A stretch of 64,000 nt of DNA, taken from the NCBI GenBank assembly GCA_002118135.1, contig BDIU01000184.1, forward strand, positions 1-64,000, written 5' to 3'. The number at the start of each line of letters is the position of its first letter. The first letter of the stretch is position 1. Of the stretch, positions 22,801 to 45,017 are shown one piece after another. The notes under the pieces were generated by a model. It did not search any database. It saw nothing but the letters and a program-made list of their open reading frames with translations, and had not been told where the DNA came from. The DNA comes from Trebouxia sp. TZW2008 (lineage: Eukaryota > Chlorophyta > Trebouxiophyceae > Trebouxiales > Trebouxiaceae). A program made the position numbers and the translations under genes.

Positions 22801-24475
22801 GGGCATTACAGTTGACTGCAGTTGCAACATGCAATGGCATTTGTGGGGACGACACTCAAGCCATGTGGCAAGTTGAGCAAGCATGGACGCAACTGAATTG
22901 GACAGAGGACTGCAGCAAGTTAGCAAGCACAAGGGCTCTGACAAAAGCTGACAGCCCCACTTGGCGTATGCAACAGCGTGGTAGGCACACAAATCAAGCT
23001 ACAAAGGCAAGGCTGTCATCTGTGCTGTTCTCAAGGGCAACAAGTTTTGAGAGGCATTTCATGCTGCTGTATGCGGTTAGCAGGGTGAAACAAATACATT
23101 AGCAAGCATGTAGACAAAGATAGTCATCATGACAAGAACAACAAGCTTTTGAGGGTGCATAACAGAGAGCAGACCTGATGGTAGTGGGCTGCCGAGGGTG
23201 GGAGCCCTGCATTTGTGCTCTGTTGGGCCATAGGGGTGGCATGCTCTGAAACCAAGCCAACATTGCTCCGTGCTAGTGCTGACTCATTGCCTAGCAGTTG
23301 CGCTGCTTCATCTTCTCCACCTGAGGAACCAAGATTATTGACGCGACGAAATAGTTGTATAGATGCAGCTATTGACTTAAACTGCAGCTATGACTTAATC
23401 TGATGAGTATAACATCCATTTTGCTTCCAACAGCACAGGCACCCTAAGGCACAATGATCCTGGTATACGTTACAGCACAGCACCAAAGAGCTGAAGTCAA
23501 TGGCTTCAGGAACAGTTGCATAGTACCTCTTGACATACATAGACTTAACAAATTGAAGGACTTTAGATCTCAGTCATTGTAGGCAAGCCTCAGTCACATG
23601 GGACGCTGAGGATGCTGCTGCAAAGCAAAATTGCCTGTGTTAATAGCAGCCTGAAAAGAACAGCAGCAAAGGAAAGCTCACCTAGCCAGCAGAGCTCCTC
23701 ATATGCACACCACAACAAGGGGTCTAATGTGAGGGCTGCTCTATGATATGACTGGGCCACTTTGTGCCGGTTGGTCAGGCGGCATATCTTGCCTAGCAGG
23801 TAGAAACCTGCTGCACCATTTGGAACCTGCAATGGTCACGTCAGCTGTGTTCTGACTTGCTGAACACGATGAAAGCAATGACGGCATTTACATCATCACA
23901 AGCTGGAGAGCAATGTGTAACTAAGCGTGTTGCAATGTGCCTGCTTACATCAGTGCCATCATTGTTGGGGTTGAGAGCCTGCTCAGCCTCAGTGTATTTG
24001 TTCATGCTCATGCAGCACTGAGCTAGCAACCAGCGACTCTGCGTATGCTGACTGCCTGCAAGGTAGCATTTGAAAGCTTTGACACCAACTGTCTCAGGCA
24101 GATCAAGCCAATAATTAGCATTGAAAGAGCAGAAGTTTGACCTACCCGCAAGCAGGTGGTAAGCTCTGTGAGCCTGATCTGATCTGTAGCAACATGTCGC
24201 TAGCAGGAATGTGTTGGCCTGTGCAATGCAGCACACATGCTGTCAGAGGCCACTGCATCTCTTGTTAACCAGTTGCATGTGCCAAAGTCGGCGGTCCAGA
24301 TTGCAACAACCATTTAGCGCCATGATCAGGCTGTTGTACACACCTCTGATGGGAACTCTGCAACCAAGCGCTCACACATAAAGCGAGCATTGCTCATCAA
24401 ATACAATGACAGACTCTCATTCACACACGCAACCAAGTGGCGCTCCACTGCTGGGTCCCCCATGTCTGGGAACAT
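16898..24475 (-). CDS. CDC27: APC/C subunit CDC27 (APC3, HOBBIT)
   Basis: TPR scaffold subunit of the anaphase-promoting complex, which binds activators through their IR tails. Sixteen exons close in phase to 725 residues (Arabidopsis HOBBIT is about 744): 24344-24475, 24146-24218, 23949-24055, 23682-23826, 23175-23320, 22652-22738, 22254-22348, 21433-21597, 20678-20814, 20035-20165, 19548-19703, 19158-19298, 18821-18990, 17814-17979, 17433-17564, 16898-17092. N-terminal TPRs include FMCERLVAEFPSE, LLATCCYRSDQAHRAYHLL and FYLLGKICRLTNRHKVAQSY. A Ser/Pro-rich linker holds KLRKVSGRLFSES. C-terminal TPRs (about 407-725) include LDPSFTYAYTLAGHDYFANE, DPRHYNAWYGVGQIYFRQEK and SVWFQMGKIFKKLEQHSEAL. 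The tail ends DDSEDEEI. An in-frame ATG also exists at 24529. It is divergent from U2SURP. Confidence 0.95.
18300..18860 (-). repeat. About 92-bp tandem array of CDC27 exon 13 end
   Basis: The exon end RLDPRHYNAW with its donor (CCATGCGCCTAGACCCACG on the minus strand) recurs at about 18838, 18749, 18657, 18566, 18472 and 18367, spacing 89-105 bp. Only the first, highest-coordinate copy joins a full exon; the others run into the intron with progressive decay. Confidence 0.85.
20935..21195 (-). repeat. Decayed copies of CDC27 exon 9
   Basis: The minus strand at 21115-21175 encodes PLDSAQRVQVVLQAQQQ, close to PLDSAQKVQAALQARQQ of exon 9 (20678-20814); a shorter copy lies at about 20960-21010. 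Both are in the intron upstream of exon 9. A copy of the exon 8 start lies at about 21845-21905. Confidence 0.8.
21956..22126. mobile_element. MITE copy in CDC27 intron 7
   Basis: Begins CAGTGACTCTCTCTGTTACA and ends near ATCACTGTA, with internal blocks ACTGCTTTGATTGCCAAGAA, CTCAGAGGTATCACTGCA and GGAATGCAGTGACTGGTA in the family order. Terminal inverted repeats are recognisable though diverged. Confidence 0.7.
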
Positions 24476-25127
24476 AGGTGTGGCAAGCGCTTTATTGTGA
24501 ATCAATGCCTCAGTCTGGTTTTCACACAATACTGCTGCCTCAGCAGGAAAGTGCTGAAGCTGAGGGACCGCAATCTGCGCTTTATTGTCAGGTCAACCGT
24601 ACAGGTGAGCCCGTTCGATAAGAGCTAATGCTACTGGCTCCATCGCCAATGGCTCAACAGGCAACAAGCGTCGCATTGCGGGATCGACCGCCAACGCGCT
24701 CCACGCACACGGCGTTTGGCCAGATCGCAAGTCAACGCCAGATCAAAGCCCGATGCAGCTTACCTTTGTCCTGGCAATCGGACGGAACATTCCATTTGGC
24801 ATTGCTGCACGGTCTTGCAGTTCTAGCGCAATCGACGCAGCTTACGACGCACCGCACGCAGCAGGTTTGAAAGGTCAAGTCTCAAACCTCTATACGAAAG
24901 CTTCTTTGAAGAAGATGAGCGGCTGCTCGCTTGCTGCTCGAGATTGCTCGTCGAGCTGCAGTGCCTTTTGCTGTCACTTTTTTCCATCGCCACTTCACGC
25001 TGCATCCGTCGTTCTGACATTGCATGAGCAACGCGCGTGTGACAGCGATGAGACAACCGCAACCTGATGCAGCGTATTTGCTGATCTGGTGACTGAGACA
25101 CGCAGCGGCCAGTTCTTGCCGCTCAGC
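24476..25127. promoter_or_regulatory. Shared CDC27/U2SURP divergent promoter region
   Basis: The 652 bp between two head-to-head start codons are locally rich in CpG (GATCGACCGCCAACGCG, GCACACGGCG) compared with flanking introns. No TATA box could be assigned. Inference: one bidirectional promoter. Confidence 0.5.
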
Positions 25128-36138
<11,011 letters not shown>

Positions 36139-36938
36139 ATTGTTCTGTAGCCTGTAGTTGTGTCTGCATGTGTTTGTATGCTTGCTGTTGCTGTAGAGCT
36201 TCGTTGTCGCATCTGTGTCAAACCACCCCACTTACTGAATGCATGACATGTCGCGCAAGTGCAACGACCTGTACAATAATCGGCTTCAAATGCACCTTCT
36301 TGGCAACAGGCGTGTGTTGACGAAAAAATCAGTGCCTTATGCAGAAGACAGGCCTCTACAGGGCTTCTGAAGATCCAGGGCTTCACACTGTGTGTGCAGG
36401 ATTTAAGGGCTTTGCAGGCCTGTTAGGGCAGTCTGTGTGGGCTACAGTAGTAATGTACTGATATTGATGCAATTTTGTGTGGGTGCCCGTGCACAACCTT
36501 CAGCCGTGCGCGGTTTTGAGTGCTCCCTCCCCAGGGGAAGCGGGGGGTGTAAAGGCCTGGCAGAAGAAGCAGGGACTTGCATGCTGGCCAACTACCAACA
36601 CACTGCATATGAGACGACTTGCAGGTGCGCGTTGAGTGGTAATTGTGTGTGAAGTGGCAAAGCTTCAGAGGTGTCCTCAAGGACACCTCTCTGACAATGG
36701 CAGCACTGTGGCTTCTGGTCAAGTTAGAATCACCTGACTACTACCAACAAGGTTGAAAGCAACGACACAGATCAAGCTGCTGCCATGAACAGGCTTTGCA
36801 AGAGGTTTTTGTACCATAACAAATCAGATGTTGGTAGATCAACCGCTGATTGGTGCAAGTGCAGTATGTGAATTGTCGTCGTGATAGTGACGAGATCATT
36901 ACATATGATATGATACTGGCAGTGTTGAGAGGACAGTA
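36139..36938. other. Convergent 3' regions of U2SURP and QCR8
   Basis: No gene is seen. A perfect 10-bp stem, AGAGGTGTCC with GGACACCTCT around a TCAA loop, lies at 36667-36690. The frame of about 204 codons antisense to the RS-rich exon is a shadow of Arg/Ser codons. Confidence 0.55.
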
Positions 36939-37307
36939 TCAGTGCCTGTGGTGCATCTTCTCCTTCTCCAAAAAGTTGTTTGCATACCTGCAAAAAAGGT
37001 TACTGTCAGCAACGCTGTCCCTTGTTGCTTTGCTTTTGAGGCACATTGCAAGCAACGACAGCATGACTCACGCAAAAGTGGCTGCAATGGGTGCTATGCA
37101 AAAGATTCCCACATCCACCCAGTTCTGCAGCAACAAGATCTGTTAGCCATCTGAGAGAAACCAATTTTTGCTCACAAGCTATGTCACCTCTGAAAACTTT
37201 CTGTGCAACTTCTCTGGGACATCTTTGAAGACCCCGTTCATGACAGTCTGCTCAAACGGAGAAAGAGTGTACACAACCTCCCTTAGCCGGATTGGTACTT
37301 TGCCCAT
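36939..37307 (-). CDS. QCR8: Cytochrome b-c1 complex subunit 8 (QCR8/UCRQ)
   Basis: Small single-pass subunit of mitochondrial complex III (ubiquinol:cytochrome c reductase). Three exons, 37188-37307, 37072-37124 and 36939-36987, close in phase to 73 residues; plant QCR8 has 72. It starts MGKVPIRLREVVYTLSPFEQ (plant type MGK...LREVVYALSPF), continues PEKLHRKFSENWVD, has the hydrophobic segment VGIFCIAPIAATFAY and ends FLEKEKMHHRH. All exons are shorter than usual gene-finder limits. The introns (63 and 84 bp) lack the repeat arrays seen in the neighbouring genes. Confidence 0.95.
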
Positions 37308-38232
37308 GGTAGCCTGCATATATGCACAGCACGGATGAGTGCATCTGGCCACCGCAGGATCGAAGCGTAGCCAACAGGGGCAGCGATATGTTCACGTACC
37401 TGGCGAGCACAGCAACACAAGATCTCCGGACAGCAGCTGCTAAGAACGCCCGCTCAGTTCCGAGTGCGCTGCGCTGTATGAGCCCGATGACTGGTCTGCA
37501 TAAGCGACCGAAAGCAGTATTGCATCAAGAAGAAGTGTGACGACCTTTTTGAGCAAGGTGACTCATTGATGCCATCAAAGCAGTGATCATCAATTGCTCA
37601 GCTGTGCAACGCTCACCCTGCAATGGAACGCTGACGCGTCGCTCAGTCGTAATCTGTCCACTCGCCAACGGTCAATGACACCAATTAAGCGGTGACATGC
37701 ATGTCAGCAAGACATCTGATAGTATGAGGTTACAACGCTCCTGTGTATGCATGATGTGCGTTGGTGTTGCGGTCGACCTTAGGTGTCCATTGCATTTTTT
37801 GAAGGGTGCTTCTGACGTCTCTGAAGTGGAAGCCTTTGTACGCAAATTGGCCAGAACTCTGGAAAGCTGCTTATGCATAACATGGCATGGTGAATGTATG
37901 ACTCACTGACCAAAAACCGTGAGTATTGTGACACATACTATGATATACAATTAAAGGCACTTAGATACTCTAACGGAACGCATCAAATGACACAAACGAA
38001 GGAAACACTGAAAGTGCACAACAGGTCTGCTTGCAAAATGCAAAAGCGCCAGAGCAAAACCACAAGCTTGCTACATGAAACTTCCCTCAAGGAACTTCAA
38101 AACAATAGCTGGCACTAAGGCTGCTTGCTTAATGTGGTATGTTTGCTCAAACATTACAGACAGCATGAAAACATTTTCGATCCAGCATTTCCTATTCTCT
38201 CCTCGGCCTAACTCGGCGTGCTTCATCTTCAG
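37308..38232. other. QCR8 upstream region, no confirmed gene
   Basis: The part up to about 37500 is CpG-richer and probably holds the QCR8 promoter. A + strand stretch at 37779-37900 encodes KGASDVSEVEAFVRKLARTL, which looks protein-like but could not be joined to other exons with confidence. Confidence 0.4.
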
Positions 38233-38570
38233 GATTGTTATCTCTGGGGTGCACGTGGGACCCATGCCGCCCCCTATCACGCTCATTGCGGTGCTGGCTT
38301 CTGTCATTGTTGGCCACTGCTATGGTGTGCAACAGTTCCGCCTGCATCACCATTGCAGCTCAGGAGCATGTCTCCAACATCAAGAAAGGCGCTGCAGATG
38401 GCAGACTGGCAGCACCTCTGCAATACTCAACTATCAGCCAGCATTCTCTCATTGTGCGCAAGGATCACCCAAGTGCTGAAGTCTCCGTGAGACAGAACAT
38501 GCAGCAGCGATCAAATGCAGCCAAAAAAGCTCATTCAGAGTCATGCCTACTCGATGAGAGCCACAATTGA
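38233..38570 (+). CDS. Putative 3' end of an unrecognised membrane protein gene
   Basis: Two blocks join in phase: 38233-38324 (after CATCTTCAG) encodes IVISGVHVGPMPPP and the hydrophobic ITLIAVLASVIVGH; 38359-38570 encodes QEHVSNIKKGAADGRLAAPL to a stop at 38568. The intervening sequence is only 34 nt but has GT and ATTGCAG ends. I know no family for it. It ends 10 bp from the MATH-BTB stop on the other strand. The very short intron and missing upstream exons make this tentative. Confidence 0.28.
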
Positions 38571-38580
38571 CACCAGCCAC

Positions 38581-41500
38581 TCAGCTTATTGATGCTGCTA
38601 GCGTGAGGGTCAAAAGGAATGAGACATGCTCAGGTTGCACTTTGCATGCTTTTGCAACTGATGAGGAATGGACAAGCTCCTGGAGAGACATGCCATTCAG
38701 CACATGCTACAGTCTATCTACCAGTATGACGGTTGCCTGCTGTGCAAAACTGCAGCAGGCTGTGGACACACACAACCCTGGCTCTCCATAACAAGCCTAC
38801 CACGGAGAGCCAGAGTCCTGGGTGTCCACAGCTGAGGTGCAGAACAATCACAGCAGCAAATGCTGACTGATACGATCGTGAACGATGCACAAGTGCCTTG
38901 TTTGATGCATGCTCAACCCACATGCCTGTCTACCCATCCAATCTGAATGCTTTGCACCTAGTGTGGGTGCAGCTACGGTGAAGGTGACCTGAAGCTGGGG
39001 GCAGGAGCTGATCATGTGCTGATAGCCTTCAGAGTGCATGACAGTCAACAGATTGCAGCTAACACTGGACAAGTCTTACAGTTGTCGCTGCAAACACAGA
39101 GGGATTGTACAATTGCAGCAGCAAATGAAGCTGACCTGAAGCTGGGGGCAGGAGCTGATCATGTGCTGGTAGCCTTCAGAGTGCATGACAGTTGACAGGT
39201 TGCGGCTAGCAAACTCCAGGCAAACACGCTTCAACTCCTCTGCATGATTTTGCTCTGCCAGAGTCAGAGTGGTGGCCACTGTATCCACCTGAGCAACAAG
39301 TGCACAGATTCCAAGACTGATGCTGATGACGGACCGCAGAAAACATGAAGGGAAAACTTCTTTGGGACCAAATCTAAATGAGTGACAAAGGCAAGGCGCA
39401 GGCCTGAACGCTTCACACGGTCATGACGTCGCTTGGTCAAATATGTACAACACAGAACAGGTCAAGCTCCCTATCTTGCAACAGCCACAAGCACAAAGGA
39501 AGGCGACGGGGCAAAACTCAGCAGTCTCACAGAGGCAGGATTTTCAGGTAATCACAACATGCATACATCAACTTCCATGAAACTTCCTTGTTTGCAACCA
39601 CCCACAAGCACAGAGCAAGAAGCAGAACAGCACCCACACGCACAGACAAAGGCGAATGTACACCTCAAAAGTCTTACACAAGCAGCGCTCAAGGGTGCGG
39701 CACAGGCCTTGACAATGGCACATACTCACATCAGCACATAGCCACAGAAGCATACTAATCAGGCATTGGCAATTTGCTTGAATCCCCGTGTTTGCAATAA
39801 AGCCAGCTCAGTCAAACGTATGTAGAGGCAGACCTCGACAGTCTCACAGAGTCTGCGCTCACAGATGCGGCGCAGGCGGGGCAGCTGGAAGCGGTCAGCG
39901 GCCACCAGCAGGTGCTGCGCCATGGCACAGTCTAGATTGGTGCCCTCCAGATCCTGCAACACAATACAGTTCATGTCAGCTCAGCGATGCTCAGCTCAGC
40001 ATGCTGACATGTTCTGCTGACATGCTGATGTCAGCATGTCATGTTCAAATCAATGTCAGCAACAGATCTTGCGCAATGGCACAATTGATATTGGTGCCCT
40101 GCAGATGCCATACGTCACACATAAATCAACGCACCCTATGTGTGTGAACATGATGACTAGACTATCAAGACTTGTCAACAGCAGGTACTGCACCATTTCA
40201 CAGCTTGGCTGTCAGCACTTGTTGGCCATTGCTGTTCGAGGGCTCAGCAACACGCAATGTGTGATGCTATGCAGATGCACCAGCAGTGTCTCATCTGATG
40301 CATTGCAGACAAGACAGAGTTGATTTGCGTCTGTGAGCTCATATGTAAAGTTGTACATTGTAGGATGCGACGCAGATAAGCAAAGACAGACATGATAAGG
40401 TACCTCTGGGAGCTGATCTGTGTAGGTGAAGTAGAGGAGCGCTTGGAAGACAGGTTTGCGCACATCCTGTATGTCCACATTGCCCTCCTGCCCTTCCCTC
40501 ATTGGGGCATTCAGCAGAGCCCTGCATCAGCGCACACAGCACAGTTGATTTGGGGCGTGAGACGAGTACACAGCACGCAACACACAGGTGGTCAAATTAG
40601 ACGCAACATGCAACACATGAGATGATTGTCTTACACTGATTATCAGTGACTGCCGAGCACAAAACAAGTGGGTGTTCTGCAAAAACATTTCACAGCGGGG
40701 TTTGTTGCTTGCGGCCACACTAGGAGATTTGCAGGATATAACAGTACACCAAACTGACTTGAGCCTGTCAGACATCAAGCCTCCAGGACATAGCACACAG
40801 AAAGACATGTGGCACAAGCATGTGCTTGCCACTTGGAGCCAAACTCTGTGCATGAGAGCTAACCTGAAAACAGGGGACCTTGCTGTGAGGATGAACTTGT
40901 GGGCTGCCAACTCCTCTTCCTCGACCTTGAATCTGACATCTGCAGCCTGGCCTGATTCCAGCAACTGTGCCATGTCGTGACCAAGGCTTGGTGGAGGCAC
41001 CTGGAGGCAGAAAACCAAAATGACACTTGGGAACAACAAGAATTGGGATTTGAATCTGAGACCTGTCAGCTCCTCTTCAACCTTGAACCTGACATCTGGA
41101 GCCTGGTCAAAAACAAAACTTGAGACCTTCAAAACGCAAGAATGGGGTTTAGACCTATAATCTCTACTGCAAACACAGAAGCAGCTCTCAAAGCTGCAAG
41201 CCTTACAGTCTTGCTGCTGGGCTGCAAATGTGCAACTCACTGCTTGTCTGAGGTTTTGTGCTGAGACAGAATGATGCCACATAAGACTTGCACACCCGCC
41301 ATCAGCTTGTCTTACCCAACTGTATGGAAGGCTTGGCTAGATTGCCAGTGGTCTTGTGACCAGACAGATCTCACCCAGGTGAGAGTTGGGCACTGCTGAT
41401 CATGAATTCCACTGCAAATCAACAGCTCCAGATAGGTCTAGTGGACAAGCGTTTCCAGTTAAGATGTGGCTAGGCTGCACCTGTATGACTGAAGGCTTAG

Positions 41501-44500
41501 CCAGGTTGCCAGGAGTTTTGTGTCCAGAACAAGCGCTCCACCAGATGACACCACTAGCTCAATGGTATAGCAAATGACAATGGTAACCTTGTCCAGACAC
41601 AACTCAGATGCTCAATGCCCATGGCAGTCGAAACTTGGACAGCCTGTATGACTGAAGGCTTAGCCAAGTCACCAGTGTTGTGTGGCCAAACGACCCCTCA
41701 GCTCAACCCAGTTCCTCACACAAATGGGATGCCTGCGTTGCAATTGTTGAAGAGCAAATGGATTGTACCTGTATAACTGAAGGCTTGGCCAGATTGCCAG
41801 GAGTCTTGTGTCCAGAGAGCGCTCCCCCAGATGACACAACGAGTTCAATGGTATAGCGGATGACAATGGTGTCCTTGTCCATGAAGCCATTCTGGGGGTT
41901 CTCTAGGACTGAGCGCTTCACAAACTTGCGGTAGCCATGGCAATTGCGCGCATTGGGGTCTTGCCTGGCGCAGCTGATCTTGACTGCGCCCTGCACTTCA
42001 AAAGTCACAGTGAGGCACTCCAACATGAAAGTGTACGTGTGCAAAACACTTTCAGGTCCAAAGAACAGGCCACTGCGGCGATGTCAACCATAAACATCAT
42101 GTGCGTCAGGGCCAAGTTGAGGCCTACAGGCAACAGCAAGACTGGCACAGGCAGACTTACGAAAGGCACATGAGCATGAAAGGCACATGGGCAGAAGGCA
42201 GGCAGGCAACATGCAGATGGGCAGATGAGCCACATGCAGATTGGCAGATTGGCAACAGGCAGATGGGCAACAAGCAGATGAGCGGAAGGCAGGTAGGCAG
42301 AAGGCAGACAGGCAAAAGGCAGGTAGGCAAAAGGATGATGGGCAAAAGGCAGGTAGGTGGAAGGCAAAAGGCAGATGGGCAAAAGGCAGATAGGCAGAAG
42401 ACAAGGGAGTGTTGGGCTGAGGGTGCACCTGCTCGTTTACCTGGTCCCGGCGGCGACCTTTGGTCAGGTCGCGGCCTTGACCTGTCTGGTCTACCAGCGT
42501 GAACCTGTGAAAAGCACGCACCACCCGCCCATCACTTGTGTTCACCACGCCTTGCGGCGCATCACTCTCACCTGCAGACAAAACCGTTCAAGAAGCTGAA
42601 AAAAGTCACAAGATTGCTTTGAAATTTGGTTTTTGGACGTATACAACAGAAAAGCTGTCTGACATATATAACAGAAAAGCTGTCTGAGTAAGCCAAGCAA
42701 AGAGTCATCACATTTCAGAGCCTGTCTCAAAGAGCAACATGTCTGTCGGTGCACCAGAATATGAGCTAAACAAGCAGCAAAGATTGACAAGCATGCACTA
42801 CTCCAAGCACTGTGCACGCAATAACAAGCAAAAGGGGGCAAATAATCTTGAACGCAATGACAAGTCAGTCAGAAGCATGTCAAGGCCATGTTCAGGTGTT
42901 CACACAGGACAGGCAAACAAAGAACAGCAATGCTGCTCAAGGTTTAGTCAGACCCAGAGAACAAGCATAGAGGCTCAGGAAAGTCAGGTCTGGCGCAACA
43001 GAGCGTGATGCCCTTGCAATAGACAATGTGCGCAGATGCCTCGCCTATCAAAGCAGCTAGAAGCGCAGAGTAGTCATTGGTGGCTTCTCGCTTTTTGCAT
43101 CAGCATTATCAGCAACATTCATGGACAGCATACCTATCAAAGCAACAAACAACGCAGGGCAGTCATTGGTGACTTCTCGCCGTGCAGGCTGCATTATCAG
43201 CAACATGCATGGATGGCATACCTATCAAAGCAACAAACAGCGCAGAGTAGTCATTGCTGGCTTCTCGCCGTGCAGGCTGCATCTGCTGCTGCTGCTGCTG
43301 TATGTGCTGGGGCGGGTACACAAGGTTCTGAACAGGTTGCTGCTGCTGCTGCGGCTGCTGCTGCTGTTGAGGCTGCTGCTGTTGCTGCTGACCTCCCCCT
43401 TGGGCCCGCCCACCTGCAGAACACTTTCTTGTCAAGCACGTGATTGATGAAATGTTAAGGTGAGTTGTTTGCAATCGTCATGTTTGGCAGCATACGCTGC
43501 TGCAGCTGCTGCTGTTATTGCTGTTGGGGCTGCTGCTGTTGTTGCTGTTGAGGCTGCTACTGTTGCTGCTGGCCTCCCCCTTGCGCCCGCCCACCTGCAC
43601 AACATCCTCTTGTCAAGCACACAATTGGGTAAGGTGAGTCACTTCCAGTCGTCATGTTTGGCAGAACACGCTTTTGCTGCTGTCGCTGCTGCTGCTGCTG
43701 CTGGGCTCCCCCATCCACCTGCAGGATGACTTTTGCCACTTTCAGAGACAAAATTGATTGGCGTGGCAGTGTCTTTGATGCTGCAGCAAGGGCACATATG
43801 CTATACACTGGGGCATGTCTTCCAAAGCAGATTTCAATTGCAGCTCAAATGCAGCATGCAGGCATGCGAAGTGAAACATCAGACTGTTGAAACTGGCAAA
43901 TCAGTAGCAGCAAGCTATCCTGTGCGTTGGCACAAACAGGTCCTGGTGGGATGGACAAGTGCAAAACTTGGCCTTGGCCATAGCCTCACACATGTGCTGG
44001 AAAGCGAAAAGAATATTAGATTGGTATCAATTTTACCATTTGCATTGCCAGGAATAGGTCCTGGTGGGATGGGCAGGTGCAGAACTTGGCCTTGGCCACC
44101 GCCTTGCTGATTCCCAGCATTGCCAGCTGGTGCAGGCAAGGCAGGTGCTAAGTGACCCTCTGTTGATGAACTCTTTTTGCCATCAGGATAGAATAGAAGC
44201 ACCTGTAACATGACCACCATCATCATGCTGTCCAGAGAGCGGTGCGAGACCCAGCTAAATGCATACAGAAACAATCATCTGACTTCAGACAAGGCTATAT
44301 GAGGTCATTCGGTGCAAATGCAATTGAGCAGTCCTACTGTGACAAGCAAACTGTAAGCAAGCGCGGCAAACAGGCATGGGATAGCATTGCTGCTGAGACA
44401 CAATTGAGACTTACCCATTCGTGTCCACCAACTGAGAAGCGCTCGCTGGCTATGGGCTCGCCATCGCCAATGCCCTTGACTAGACTGTACCCAACAATAG

Positions 44501-44776
44501 TGTGCTCGTGCTCACCTACAGCAAAAGTCCCAAAAAGCGTCAAGTCCTGGATCAGCCATGACTGCGTGCACGACGGTTGACGTGGAGGACCTTGAGCTGA
44601 CTGAACAACAAGCCGAGGCTAGGCAAGTCACCTATGATAGTGTCAGTTACTGTTCGGGAGGAAGATTTGCCATCGCCTGACTGGGCTGGAGGCTGAGCTT
44701 GTACTACTGCTTGAATATGCCTGTCGCGAGCCACATCTGGCTGCGCTGCCATGCGTGGCAAATCAGATGTGCACAC
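38581..44776 (-). CDS. MATH-BTB (BPM-like) Cullin-3 substrate adaptor
   Basis: Adaptor expected to bind substrates by the MATH domain and CUL3 by BTB. Exons: 44632-44776, 44415-44515, 44037-44202, 43222-43413, 42441-42571, 41769-41990, 40864-41000, 40404-40521, 39834-39953, 39136-39288, 38581-38679; phases close to 527 residues, or 519 from the second ATG at 44752. [150 protein letters not shown]-like: [20 protein letters not shown] and [18 protein letters not shown]. Unusual: a Gly/Pro-rich plus poly-Gln insert of about 85 residues interrupts MATH between the YPDG and YSALF strands. Arabidopsis BPMs are about 400-465 residues. Divergent from a putative + strand gene. Confidence 0.93.
38761..38829. 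repeat. Long imperfect hairpin in last MATH-BTB intron
   Basis: TGTGGACAC pairs with GTGTCCACA at the outer ends and GGCTCTCC with GGAGAGCC inside, about 17-20 paired bases over 69 bp. It lies about 80 nt upstream of the last exon in the transcript. Function unknown. Confidence 0.7.
38985..39072 (-). pseudogene. Copy of MATH-BTB exon 10 end
   Basis: The minus strand encodes [20 protein letters not shown], identical over that stretch to exon 10 (39136-39288) apart from its first residues, and again ends at a GTCACC donor. The upstream half of the exon is missing. It is the best preserved exon-end copy in this gene. Confidence 0.85.
41020..41720 (-). repeat. Copies of MATH-BTB exons 6 and 7
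   Basis: The region 41045-41110 repeats the BTB exon (DVRFKVEEE on the minus strand). The regions 41310-41360, 41480-41580 and 41640-41700 repeat the end of exon 6 (words CTTGGCCAG, GCCAGGAG, TTTTGTGTCCAGA, CCAGATGACACCA). All lie in the intron between exons 6 and 7. Confidence 0.75.
42165..42410. repeat. Intronic GGCAGATGGGCAAAA-type minisatellite
   Basis: About 16 irregular units of 14-16 bp built on AGGCAGATGGGCAAAAGGCA fill the intron between MATH-BTB exons 5 and 6. Frames on both strands stay open because of the repeat, but they do not resemble protein. Confidence 0.85.
43030..43730 (-). repeat. Copies around the poly-Gln exon of MATH-BTB
   Basis: The start of the poly-Gln exon (acceptor TGCAG, then GTGGGCGGGC and CAG/CAA runs) recurs at about 43500-43601 and 43683-43721. 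The end of the same exon recurs at about 43050-43110 and 43130-43200. The in-phase full exon is 43222-43413; the other two Gln-coding copies keep acceptors and could be used as alternative exons. Confidence 0.75.
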
Positions 44777-45017
44777 CCAGCACCCGGCAAGCCCTCACGC
44801 AAAGCAGCTGCTGTCAAGACAGACTAACTCAACACACGACCACTTTCTGGCGACTGAAAGTCGTGTGATGCAGACAAAGCGTTAGCCAAGATACAGACAG
44901 CTTTGGCACCGCCGCGGAGTCGTTACGTTTATCGCGATCTCTGTTGCAGCTGCAGGTGAACTGTCAGTCCATTTGTTCACGTAACTGTCTTGTTACGGTG
45001 TGCGTAGCCGTAACAGT
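44753..45017. promoter_or_regulatory. Divergent promoter region between MATH-BTB and the next gene
   Basis: The short intergenic DNA is CpG-rich (CACCGCCGCGGAGTCG, ATCGCGATC) relative to surrounding introns. It contains several GTTACG/CGTAAC words, a possible repeated regulatory site, at about 44923, 44979, 44992 and 45009. No experimental basis; inferred from position and composition. Confidence 0.45.

Noticed and set aside
40527..41282. Minus-strand frame of 251 codons as one exon
   Set aside because: Only 40864-41000 is the real BTB exon; the rest is intron plus a decayed exon copy that happens to stay open.
42084..42581. Ala/Cys/Pro-rich minus frame of 165 codons as a secreted repeat protein
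   Set aside because: Its repetitive part is the intronic minisatellite at 42165-42410; only 42441-42571 is coding (MATH exon 5).
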